Assembly (NCBI GenBank): GCA_012959525.1
Contig: DUDB01000078.1
Location: 1 to 62,528 of the forward strand
Source of the DNA: Planctomycetota bacterium
GTDB lineage: Bacteria > Planctomycetota > UBA1135 > GCA-002686595
Length of the DNA: 62,528 bases
Reading direction: 5' to 3'
The notes under the pieces were generated by a model. The model was not told the DNA's origin, made no database searches, and was given only the letters and a program-made list of their open reading frames with translations. Below, piece by piece: positions 51,493 to 59,257 of this stretch (position 1 is its first letter; each line of letters opens with the position of its first letter). The translations under genes were made by a program, and so were the position numbers.

Positions 51493-53070
51493 ATGAGCGA
51501 ACTCGGATCCCCCTTTGGCCAAGGTTGGCCTGACCGCTTCAACCTCTGCACCTACTTCCTTGACCACAACGTGGAGGAGGGTCGCGGGGAGAAGACGGCT
51601 CTGGTTTGTGGCGATAGGAGCCACACCTATGCCAGCCTGCAGGAGCGTGTGATTCGCTTGACCGCAGCGCTGCGCGGGCTCGGCCTCGGTGCCGAAGATC
51701 GAGTCCTGATCGTCCTTCCAGACGGATTGGAGTTTGCGGAGACCTGGTTTGCGACTCTGCGTGCCGGCGGCGTGTTCGCCATGGTTAACCCCCTCCTGAA
51801 GGCCGAGGACTTCAGCTACTACCTGGAGTACACCAAGGCGCGCGTGCTGGTGACCGACTCTTCCGTACTTGCCGAGATCGGGGAGGCTGCCAGCTCGTCA
51901 ACCCACCTGCGGGGCGTGCTCGTCGTCGGCAGTGAGGCAGGGGAATTCACGCCATACGAAGGGGCGCTCGACGCTCAGTCAGAGGAACCCGGTGAGGGGT
52001 ATGTGGAGCCCACGGGCCCTGACGACTTGGCGGGTTGGCTGTTCACCTCAGGTTCGACTGGCGAGCCCAAGGCTTGCGTGCACATGCAGCGCGACTTCGC
52101 CTTCTCCACCGAGACGTTCGCCCTGCAGGTTGCCGGATATCGTGAGGACGACGTGTGTCTGTCCGTTCCCAAGCTGTTCTTCGGCTACGCGACGGGAACC
52201 AACCTCATGTTCCCCTTTCGCGTGGGCGCAACGGCCATCCTGTTCCCGGAACGTTCCACTCCCGACGCCCTCTTCGACCTCATCGAGAAGCACCGCCCCA
52301 CCTTCTTGACCTCGGTTCCGACCCTCATCAACAACATGCTGCGCTCGGAGCGCTGTGATCAAGCCGATCTGTCCAGCCTCCGTGTGTGCCTCTCCGCTGG
52401 AGAGGCCTTGCCGGCCAGCCTCTACGAGCAGTGGATGGAGCGTACCGGCGTGGAGATCCTGGACGGCATCGGATCGGCCGAGATGTTCCACATCTACATT
52501 TCCAATCGCATGGGAGACGTGCGTGTCGGGAGCCTGGGAACACTCGTTCCCGGGTACGAGGCCGAGATCCTTGGCCCTGATGGCGAGGTTGTGGCTCCGG
52601 GAGAACCCGGCCGCCTGCGTATCCGGGGAGGCTCGACGGCGCTGTGCTATTGGGGCGACAAAGCCAAGTCTCACGAGACCTTTCAGGCCGACGCCTGCAC
52701 CACGGCCGACATCTTCAGCGTGGACGAAGAGGGTTACTTCCAATACGTGGGCAGGGGTGACGACCTTCTGAAGGTGAGCGGAATCTGGGTGTCGCCCTTG
52801 GAGATTGAAAACGCCCTACTCATCCACCCCGCCGTGGACGAGGTCTGCGTGATAGGCAAGGCCGACAAGGACGACCTGATCAAGCCACAGGCGTTCGTGG
52901 TGTTGGCGGCGGGGCACCCCGGCAATGAAGCTCTGGAAGGGCACCTCAAGGCCCATCTCAAGGAGCGGCTTGCACCCTACAAGTACCCACGCTGGTTTGA
53001 ATGGTGCGAGGAGCTTCCCAAGAACGACCGAGGTAAGGTCAACCGCAAGCTCCTGAAGTCGAGAGGCTGA
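51493..53070 (+). CDS. benzoate-CoA ligase family aryl-CoA synthetase
   Basis: A 525-residue acyl-adenylate-forming enzyme. It has the N-terminal family segment FNLCTYFLDHNVEEGRG, the P-loop-like FTSGSTGEPKACVH, the KLFFGYATGTNL segment, and DGIGSAEMFHIYISN, all typical of benzoate/2-aminobenzoate-CoA ligases. YVGRGDDLLKVSG and the catalytic Lys in NDRGKVNRKLL close it. It should activate an aromatic acid to its CoA ester with ATP; the exact acid is not decided by sequence. Start at ATG 51493 fits; an in-frame ATG at 51421 adds 24 unconserved residues. It begins a second tight block of the cluster. Confidence 0.92.
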   Translation: MSELGSPFGQGWPDRFNLCTYFLDHNVEEGRGEKTALVCGDRSHTYASLQERVIRLTAALRGLGLGAEDRVLIVLPDGLEFAETWFATLRAGGVFAMVNPLLKAEDFSYYLEYTKARVLVTDSSVLAEIGEAASSSTHLRGVLVVGSEAGEFTPYEGALDAQSEEPGEGYVEPTGPDDLAGWLFTSGSTGEPKACVHMQRDFAFSTETFALQVAGYREDDVCLSVPKLFFGYATGTNLMFPFRVGATAILFPERSTPDALFDLIEKHRPTFLTSVPTLINNMLRSERCDQADLSSLRVCLSAGEALPASLYEQWMERTGVEILDGIGSAEMFHIYISNRMGDVRVGSLGTLVPGYEAEILGPDGEVVAPGEPGRLRIRGGSTALCYWGDKAKSHETFQADACTTADIFSVDEEGYFQYVGRGDDLLKVSGIWVSPLEIENALLIHPAVDEVCVIGKADKDDLIKPQAFVVLAAGHPGNEALEGHLKAHLKERLAPYKYPRWFEWCEELPKNDRGKVNRKLLKSRG

Positions 53071-53133
53071 AGACGAGCAACTGGCCTCTGCCAATCGCCG
53101 CCTGCGCTCCGGATGAGTAGAATCACCACACAC

Positions 53134-53907
53134 ATGTCCGAACTCGCCAAGCAGACCTGGCCGGAAGCCCAAGAGCTACTCGGCCCCGAGACCGTGGCTC
53201 TCGTGCCCATCGGCAGCACCGAACCCCATGGCCCACACCTGCCCTTGGATACGGACGTGACCATCGCAATGGCCCAGACCCGTCGAGCTTCGGCGCTCTT
53301 GGAAGCCAAAGGGGTCAAGACCGTGATCCTGCCCGCCGTCCCCTACGGTGTGACTCACTGGACACATGGCTTTGCGGGAACGGTCACCCTGCGTCCCGGC
53401 ACTCTGTGGTCCCTGCTTGAGGACATCGTTGAGAGCCTCGAAGAAGCCGGTGTTCGCCACGTTGTTTTCTCAAACGGCCACCTAGAGCCGGGTCACATTG
53501 AGGTGTTGCGTGGCATGCCGCTGGACTATCAGGAGAAAAAGGAGGGCTCGGCCCAGGTCATCTTCCCGGACAACACACGCAGGCGCTGGGCCGGGACGCT
53601 GGGTGAGGAGTTCAAGGGCGGGGATTGCCATGCAGGCCGCTACGAATCGAGCATCATTCTCAAGGCGGATCCCGATGGCGTCCGGGAGGAGAAGCGCGTG
53701 GCGCTTGAGCCAGTGGAGATTGGACTTGTCAAGCGTATCCAAGCCGGTGCCAAGAGCTTTCAGGAGTGTGGCGCCGATCAGGCCTACTGCGGCGCGCCTG
53801 CCGAGGCGACCGCGGACGAAGGAGAGGGCCACATCGAACAGCTCGCCAACATGATTGTCACCTCGGTCGAAGAAGCATGGCCGGAGCTGTTCGGGACGAC
53901 CTCATGA
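53134..53907 (+). CDS. creatininase-family amidohydrolase
   Basis: A 257-residue creatininase-family metal hydrolase. The metal motif IGSTEPHGPHLPLDTDV (Glu and His ligands) is clear, followed by HWTHGFAGTVTLRPGT and VVFSNGH. GGDCHAGRYESSI contains the downstream ligand. The family includes creatininase and the archaeal N-formyl deformylase ArfB of flavin synthesis, so N-formyl or amide hydrolysis is possible. In this setting it could act on N-formylkynurenine; that is inference. An alternative ATG at 53113 would add seven residues. It overlaps the thioesterase gene by 4 nt. Confidence 0.86.
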   Translation: MSELAKQTWPEAQELLGPETVALVPIGSTEPHGPHLPLDTDVTIAMAQTRRASALLEAKGVKTVILPAVPYGVTHWTHGFAGTVTLRPGTLWSLLEDIVESLEEAGVRHVVFSNGHLEPGHIEVLRGMPLDYQEKKEGSAQVIFPDNTRRRWAGTLGEEFKGGDCHAGRYESSIILKADPDGVREEKRVALEPVEIGLVKRIQAGAKSFQECGADQAYCGAPAEATADEGEGHIEQLANMIVTSVEEAWPELFGTTS

Positions 53908-54344
53908 GTACCTACGACACCATTCTGCAGGTGCGCTTTGGCCACGTGGACCCCGCCGGGATCGTCTATTTCCCTCGTATCTACGACTACCTCCACGACG
54001 TTTTTGAGGAGCTGTGGGAGAAGCACGTGGGTCAGCGCTACTACCACCTGTTGTTGGAGAAGAAGATCGGCTTTCCGCTTGTTCATTCCAGCGTGGACTT
54101 CAAGTCACCCTTGCGGTTCGGTGACAGACCACTTGTGAGCGTGACCTGTTTCAAGCTGGGCCGGACCTCCCTTGGATTACGCTACGTCTTTCGCTTGGGC
54201 GAGACCCTCTGCCTTGAAGCCCAGCAGGTGACCGCATGTATCAACGTGGACACCATGAAGCCGGTGGCGATTCCCGACGCGTTCAGGGGCAAGTTTGCTG
54301 AGTTGCTTGAGGAGGGCGTCGAGATGGCGGTGGGGGACGAATGA
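53904..54344 (+). CDS. 4-hydroxybenzoyl-CoA-type (4HBT) thioesterase
   Basis: A 146-residue hotdog-fold thioesterase. The catalytic-Asp motif reads VRFGHVDPAGIVYFPRIYDYLHD, in the manner of 4HBT/YbgC proteins. SSVDFKSPLRFGDRP and ACINVDTMKPVAIP continue the fold. It would release CoA from aryl- or acyl-CoA, perhaps rescuing CoA from dead-end esters. It is coupled by ATGA to both the creatininase-family gene and metF. Confidence 0.9.
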   Translation: MSTYDTILQVRFGHVDPAGIVYFPRIYDYLHDVFEELWEKHVGQRYYHLLLEKKIGFPLVHSSVDFKSPLRFGDRPLVSVTCFKLGRTSLGLRYVFRLGETLCLEAQQVTACINVDTMKPVAIPDAFRGKFAELLEEGVEMAVGDE

Positions 54345-55210
54345 GAATTGTCGACCTCTACGGGCAAGGCCGCCCCATCTTCAGTTTCGAGTTCTTCCCC
54401 CCCAAGACGGACGCGGGCGAGAACAAGCTCATGGAGACCATGGCAGACCTGAAGTCCGCTGTGGAGCCGGACTTCGTATCCGTGACCTATGGAGCGGGGG
54501 GCAGCACTCGCGACCGAACCCATGGCGTGGTGACCCGCATCCAGGATGAGCTTGGCATTACCGGCATGGCTCACCAGACCTGCGTGGCCGCCAGCCGCAC
54601 GGACGTGCTCGAGAACGTGAAGCGCCTCGTCGCGTCGGGTGTCGAAAACGTTCTCGCCTTGCGCGGCGATCCGCCCGACACAGATGAAGACTGGCAGCCC
54701 CCCGCCGACGGCTTCTCCCACGCGAATGAACTGTTGGAGTTTCTGACGGCAGAGTTTGACCTCTCACTTGGAGCTGCTTGCTATCCCGAAGTTCATCCCG
54801 AAGCGACCAGCGGGGATGACGATTTGGCATGGACCCGCGAGAAGGTGAAGAGCGGCGCGGGTTTCCTGACCACCCAGCTCTTTTTTCAATCGGACTGCTA
54901 CGTTCAGTTCGTGGCACGAGCCCGAGAGGTGGGCATTGCGGTTCCCATCGTTCCGGGGATCATGCCCATTACGAACCTGGGCCAGATCGAGCGCTTTACG
55001 AAGATGTGTGGGGCCGAGTTGCCCGCAGAACTGCGCACGCGTCTGCAGCGATGCGGAGATGACGCCGCCGCCGTGATGGCCACGGGCATCGAACATGCCA
55101 TCACCCAGTGTCGTGAACTACTCGAGGCGGGAGCACCCGGTCTGCACTTCTACACGCTCAACAAGAGCCACGCCACGCGCTCGATCCTGGCCGCCATGCG
55201 CCAACTCTAG
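54341..55210 (+). CDS. metF: methylenetetrahydrofolate reductase
   Basis: A 289-residue MetF, an FAD TIM-barrel enzyme that makes 5-methyl-THF from 5,10-methylene-THF. The catalytic Glu lies in FSFEFFPPKT near residue 17; DFVSVTYGAGGSTRD, LALRGDPPDTD and FLTTQLFF follow. Length matches bacterial MetF. Its ATG overlaps the thioesterase stop by 4 nt, an odd partnership. If the upstream creatininase-family enzyme releases formate, linkage to one-carbon metabolism would make sense. No S-box or other riboswitch is seen. It converges on the aminotransferase gene with overlapping stops (CTAG). Confidence 0.95.
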   Translation: MRIVDLYGQGRPIFSFEFFPPKTDAGENKLMETMADLKSAVEPDFVSVTYGAGGSTRDRTHGVVTRIQDELGITGMAHQTCVAASRTDVLENVKRLVASGVENVLALRGDPPDTDEDWQPPADGFSHANELLEFLTAEFDLSLGAACYPEVHPEATSGDDDLAWTREKVKSGAGFLTTQLFFQSDCYVQFVARAREVGIAVPIVPGIMPITNLGQIERFTKMCGAELPAELRTRLQRCGDDAAAVMATGIEHAITQCRELLEAGAPGLHFYTLNKSHATRSILAAMRQL

Positions 55211-56232
55211 AGGGCTTTCAGGCAGTCGGACAGTGTCGCCAGGAAGTGCTCGATCTGCTCCATGGGGGCGACAGTGACGCGAATGTGGTCCCGGATCCGC
55301 TCATCGTCGAATCGGCGTACTGCGATCTTGCGTTCCAGGAGCGCGGCTTGGATCGAGGCGCCCGAGTGGCCCGGGTGCGTGGCGAGCACCCCCACGGAAT
55401 TGGAGGGTAGGACGGAAAAGCCCTGCTGCTCTAGACCTTGGACCAATCGATCACGGTTGCCCACGAGCTTGTCGCGCAGGGCCTCGAAGGAGCCCTGGCG
55501 ACGAAGGGCCTCCATGGCCATGACCTGGGCCATAGCGTTGACGTTGAAGACGTCCTTTTGAGCCAGCATGCGCGCAATCAGACCCTCTCCCGCGATGCAG
55601 TATCCCAGCCGTAGCCCGGCCAGGCCGTAGAACTTGGAGAAGCTTCGCACAAACGCCATGTTGGTCGGCAGGGGAGTGGGGATCGCGTCGTGCCCGTACT
55701 CGCCGTAGACGTTGTCCCAGATCACAAATGAGCTGGCGTCTGAGGCCAATTGCATCAGCTCATCGGTGGGCACGCTGCGTCCCGTGATGGCGTTGGGTGA
55801 GTCCACGACGGCAAAGCCCTGGAAATTGTCCGAATCGATGTGGCCCGTTTCGAACGCGTTACCGGCCAACACCTCCTGACGGAATCCGAGCCTCTCGGCC
55901 AAGAGGTCATAGACCTTAAAGCGCACGTCCAGGACGTGCATGCAGTCGTAGGTCTCGTGCAGGACACTGAACAAATCGGAGAGGACCTCATCGGCGCCGT
56001 TGCCCAGAAAGACCTGCTTGGCACTCACACCGTGGAGCTCGGCGATGGCGGTGCGCAACGGCAGGCAGGTTGCATCGGGATAAGATGAGATGGCGGCCTG
56101 CTCCACGAGGTCTCTTGCGGCGTCGACGGCCCAATCGCGTCCCACCAGCAGATTTTCGTTGCGATGCAGGCACAGGACCTCGTCCATCGAAACTTGGACC
56201 CCTGGGTCGTAGGTGGATTTGAAGTCGCTCAC
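55207..56232 (-). CDS. HisC-like PLP aminotransferase
   Basis: A 341-residue fold-type I aminotransferase of the histidinol-phosphate aminotransferase family. Substrate-side segment RNENLL appears at about residues 24-29, PLP phosphate segment GNGADEVL near 77, and the PLP Lys in SFSKFYGLAGLRLGY near 220. Arg of the substrate carboxylate is expected in RVTVAP near the end. It is not in a histidine operon; its ATG overlaps the stop of the stand-alone condensation-domain gene by 4 nt. A role in making or tailoring an amino acid for the NRPS product is likelier than histidine synthesis. Confidence 0.85.
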   Translation of the reverse strand: MSDFKSTYDPGVQVSMDEVLCLHRNENLLVGRDWAVDAARDLVEQAAISSYPDATCLPLRTAIAELHGVSAKQVFLGNGADEVLSDLFSVLHETYDCMHVLDVRFKVYDLLAERLGFRQEVLAGNAFETGHIDSDNFQGFAVVDSPNAITGRSVPTDELMQLASDASSFVIWDNVYGEYGHDAIPTPLPTNMAFVRSFSKFYGLAGLRLGYCIAGEGLIARMLAQKDVFNVNAMAQVMAMEALRRQGSFEALRDKLVGNRDRLVQGLEQQGFSVLPSNSVGVLATHPGHSGASIQAALLERKIAVRRFDDERIRDHIRVTVAPMEQIEHFLATLSDCLKAL

Positions 56233-57857
56233 GAAGGGTCCTCAGGTTGGCGGCGGGATCGCCGGCCCGAGCGTTTGCGCAGGCCTTTCAATTTGGCCTG
56301 GGTGGACGTCTTCAGGTTGTCGGCAGCTTCTTGTTCGGCAGCGGAATCGGATTCTTGCAGCCTCAAGACGAGTTCTTGTAGGCGGATCTTTGGATTGGTC
56401 AGCACGCAGTTCAGGAGGGTCTTGTAGCGCTCAACGAAGCGCTCCATCGTTGGGGGGTCGAACAGGTCTCTGCTGTACTCCAGGGTCCCCTCAATCCCTC
56501 CAGGCATGTCCCACAGGAAAATCGCAATGTCGTACCTCGCATTGTCGAATTTTACCTCCACGGGGCTCATGACCAGACCGGGCAGTTCGATGGTCTCGAT
56601 CTGCCCCATCTCAAGGCCGTACCCGTAGACGGCGGGGTTCCGGTCGGGCGTGAGCAACGAGAACTGCACCTGAAAGAGCGGGTTGCGCCCCAGGTCGCGG
56701 CCGGGCTGCACCTGAGCCAGGATCTGGGTTAGGGGCAGATCCTGATGGGACCACGCGCCGATCGTGGTGGTGCGTACGCGCTGTAAGAGCTCATCGAAGC
56801 CAGGGTCCCCCGAGAGATCCGTGCGCAAGGCCAGCATGTTGACGAGGAACCCGATCAGTCCTTCGAGTTCGGTGCGGTTGCGGTGGGCGACCGCAGACCC
56901 GATGAGCATGTCCGTCTGCTTGCCCGCCTCGTGCAACAGAGCCAAGAAGGCCGCGTTCAAGGTCATGAACAGCGTTACATCTTGCTGTTGGGAGAGCTTG
57001 CGCAGGCGGTCGCTCAGCTCTTTGGAGAGGCGGATTGCCGCGTGGCGACCCTTGAATGACTGAACTGCGGGGCGCGGGTGATCGGGGGGGACCTCGGCGC
57101 TGATCAACTCGCCCGACAATTGATCACGCCAGTAGGCGAGGTGCTCTTCGAGCTTGTCACCCTGGAGTGTCTCCCGTTGCCAGGTGGCAAAATCGCCCAT
57201 CTGAATCGGAAGCTCACTCAGAGGCGAAGGCTTCCCGGCTTGGAAGGCGCGGTAGAGTGCCCTGAACTCCTCGGTAAACACTCCCATGGACCATCCATCG
57301 GTGGCGATGTGATGGAAGTTCAACACGAGAATGTGCTCGTGTTCCGACAGGCGCATTACGAAGGTTCGAAAGAGGGGGCCGCGGGCAAGATCAAATGGCT
57401 TGTGGGCGTCCTCCGTTGCCAGACGCGTGGCCTCCCGTTCAGCATCTTCCAAGGGGCGATCGGACAGATCTGAGATCGAAAGCCGAAAGGGCTCCGGCGC
57501 GGCGACCACCTGGTAGGGCCGGCCGTCCCTAGTCTCGATACTCATGCGCAGGGGTTCGTGGCGCGCAATGATCTCGCCCAGTGCCTTCTCCAGCGCAGCC
57601 ATATCCAACTGTCCGCTCAGACGGACGGCTCCAGGCTGGTTGCTGCGCGCCTCGTTGGGCTCGAGTTGGTCGAGGAACCACAAGGCCTCCTGGGCGAAGC
57701 TCAGGGGCGCTGACCCGGAATCAGACCGGCGAGGAATCGCCTGCTCCTTGCCGGGTGCCGCCATGCCCTTCTCCTTGAGCATCTTGGCCAAGAGGGCGCG
57801 ACGCGCCGGAGAGAGCCCCTGTCGGGGGGGGTGGTCAGATCCGCTCGACTGAGGCAT
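56229..57857 (-). CDS. stand-alone NRPS condensation-domain protein
   Basis: A 542-residue protein counted from ATG 57857. It opens with the NRPS-type linker LSPARRALLAKMLKEKG, then a complete condensation domain (about 50-475). The catalytic motif is FHHIATDGWSM (HHxxxDG), and later motifs are LIGFLVNMLALR and RNPLFQVQFSLL. The sequence is typical of LCL-type domains. A basic tail (about 525-540, KGLRKRSGRRSRR) ends it. There is no adenylation or carrier domain. Such free domains act in trans in peptide assembly. It is followed by the HisC-like gene and lies close to the NRPS gene at the right end. Confidence 0.88.
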   Translation of the reverse strand: MPQSSGSDHPPRQGLSPARRALLAKMLKEKGMAAPGKEQAIPRRSDSGSAPLSFAQEALWFLDQLEPNEARSNQPGAVRLSGQLDMAALEKALGEIIARHEPLRMSIETRDGRPYQVVAAPEPFRLSISDLSDRPLEDAEREATRLATEDAHKPFDLARGPLFRTFVMRLSEHEHILVLNFHHIATDGWSMGVFTEEFRALYRAFQAGKPSPLSELPIQMGDFATWQRETLQGDKLEEHLAYWRDQLSGELISAEVPPDHPRPAVQSFKGRHAAIRLSKELSDRLRKLSQQQDVTLFMTLNAAFLALLHEAGKQTDMLIGSAVAHRNRTELEGLIGFLVNMLALRTDLSGDPGFDELLQRVRTTTIGAWSHQDLPLTQILAQVQPGRDLGRNPLFQVQFSLLTPDRNPAVYGYGLEMGQIETIELPGLVMSPVEVKFDNARYDIAIFLWDMPGGIEGTLEYSRDLFDPPTMERFVERYKTLLNCVLTNPKIRLQELVLRLQESDSAAEQEAADNLKTSTQAKLKGLRKRSGRRSRRQPEDPS

Positions 57858-57894
57858 TCGCAAGAAGCTGGGACAGGGGGCAGCGCGGCAGGCG

Positions 57895-59169
57895 CTACAG
57901 GTCCGGGAAGGTGTACAGGTAGGCCGAACCCGAGTCGGCACTCGCATCATCGTCTCGCCACGACCCGGTTACCAACAGCTTTCCCTTGAGAGCGAGGTGA
58001 AAACCAAAAGCGTCCTGGGGAGCCCCATCGGACGGCACGACCTTGCGGAACTTGTTCCACTTGTTGTTGCGGTAGCGGTAGAGGTACACCGCTCCGGGGC
58101 CCAAAAACTCCGTCAGCTTCACCGGGGCGCCGACGGCAAGGTTGTCTCCGTCGAGCGCAATGGAGAACCCGAAATGGTCGTAGGCGCTCCCATCTCGAGG
58201 AACGATCTTGTGCTCGTGGCTCCAGCCGACCCCGTCGTAGCGCCAGACGTAGGCCGCTCCTGATAGCGTGCCCTTTGGGCTATCCCCGAAGGCTCCTGTC
58301 ACAACCGTGCGCCCATCGAGGTAAACCGACCAGCCGAGAAGACTGCCGGCTCCGGCATCGGAGGCCACGAGTTTCTGCTCTTGGACCCATTTGGTTCCAT
58401 TGTGGCGAAACATGTACACGGCACCCGCATTCGATGCCCCGTCATCGTCCTTCCAGGCTCCGACCGCGATGACGTCGCCGCTCACGCTGACGTGCCGACC
58501 GAAGCCGTCGTAGGCCTCCCGATCGGAGGCCACCAGCTTCTGCTCCTGGACCCACTGCAGCCCATTGAAGCGATAGACGTAGGCCGCCCCGGAATCCTTG
58601 CCGCCACCATTTCTTTTCCAGGCGCCCGCGACGATCAGGTCTCCATCCACTGAGACCGTGTTGCCCAACCGATCATCTGCCTTGCCGTCGCTGGCTAGGA
58701 GCTTCTGCTCCTGAACCCAGGCGGTACCGTTGTATCGGAAGGCGTAGACCGAGCCGCTCTTCTCGCCATTGTCGTCGTCCCAATGGGTTCCTACGACGGC
58801 AAGATTTCCATCCAGTTCAAGGGAGCGTCCGAAGTTGTCGCCCGCCTGGCCGTCGCTGGGCAGGAGTTTCTGCTCTTCCACCCACTGACGGCCGTCGCAG
58901 CGGTAGACAAACACAGCGCCAGAGTCCTTGCCCTGGTCGTCGTCCCACTCGGATGCCACGAGGGCAATATTCCCATCCACGGCCATGGCCGCCGCGTAGA
59001 TGTCGCCTTGAGCTAGATCCGAAGGTTTGATCTTGCGCTCCCCAACGGCCACACAGTTTGGGTCGACCTGTGGGGGGATGGGGGAGCCTGGCGGAACTTG
59101 CCGCGCAGTACACAGATCTGCGAGTACGCAGGCAATGCAACCTGCTGCGATAATCTTGGTCAGCATCAT
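57895..59169 (-). CDS. exported seven-bladed FG-GAP-type propeller protein
   Basis: A 424-residue secreted protein. A signal peptide (about 1-22) precedes seven similar units of about 50 residues. Each unit runs roughly L/F-G-x-x-x-x-D-G-x-x-x-V-G...D-D...SGAVYVYR...W-x-E-x-K-L-x-x-S-D-G, which is an FG-GAP/beta-propeller pattern. The repeat count fits a closed seven-bladed propeller. Function is probably binding, and the D-rich turns may hold calcium. Start is at one of two adjacent ATGs (59169, 59166). It lies 37 bp upstream of the condensation-domain gene on the same strand. Confidence 0.82.
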   Translation of the reverse strand: MMLTKIIAAGCIACVLADLCTARQVPPGSPIPPQVDPNCVAVGERKIKPSDLAQGDIYAAAMAVDGNIALVASEWDDDQGKDSGAVFVYRCDGRQWVEEQKLLPSDGQAGDNFGRSLELDGNLAVVGTHWDDDNGEKSGSVYAFRYNGTAWVQEQKLLASDGKADDRLGNTVSVDGDLIVAGAWKRNGGGKDSGAAYVYRFNGLQWVQEQKLVASDREAYDGFGRHVSVSGDVIAVGAWKDDDGASNAGAVYMFRHNGTKWVQEQKLVASDAGAGSLLGWSVYLDGRTVVTGAFGDSPKGTLSGAAYVWRYDGVGWSHEHKIVPRDGSAYDHFGFSIALDGDNLAVGAPVKLTEFLGPGAVYLYRYRNNKWNKFRKVVPSDGAPQDAFGFHLALKGKLLVTGSWRDDDASADSGSAYLYTFPDL

Positions 59170-59257
59170 TATGCGAGTCCTGGATGGGCGCCAAGGCAGT
59201 AGAGCATCGTAACCTCCATGGCCGGAGTCCGGTGTTCGCAACTTGTCGAGGGGACCC

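Noticed and set aside
54200..54345. Riboswitch (SAM or folate type) upstream of metF
   Set aside because: metF start overlaps the thioesterase coding sequence, so no leader exists.
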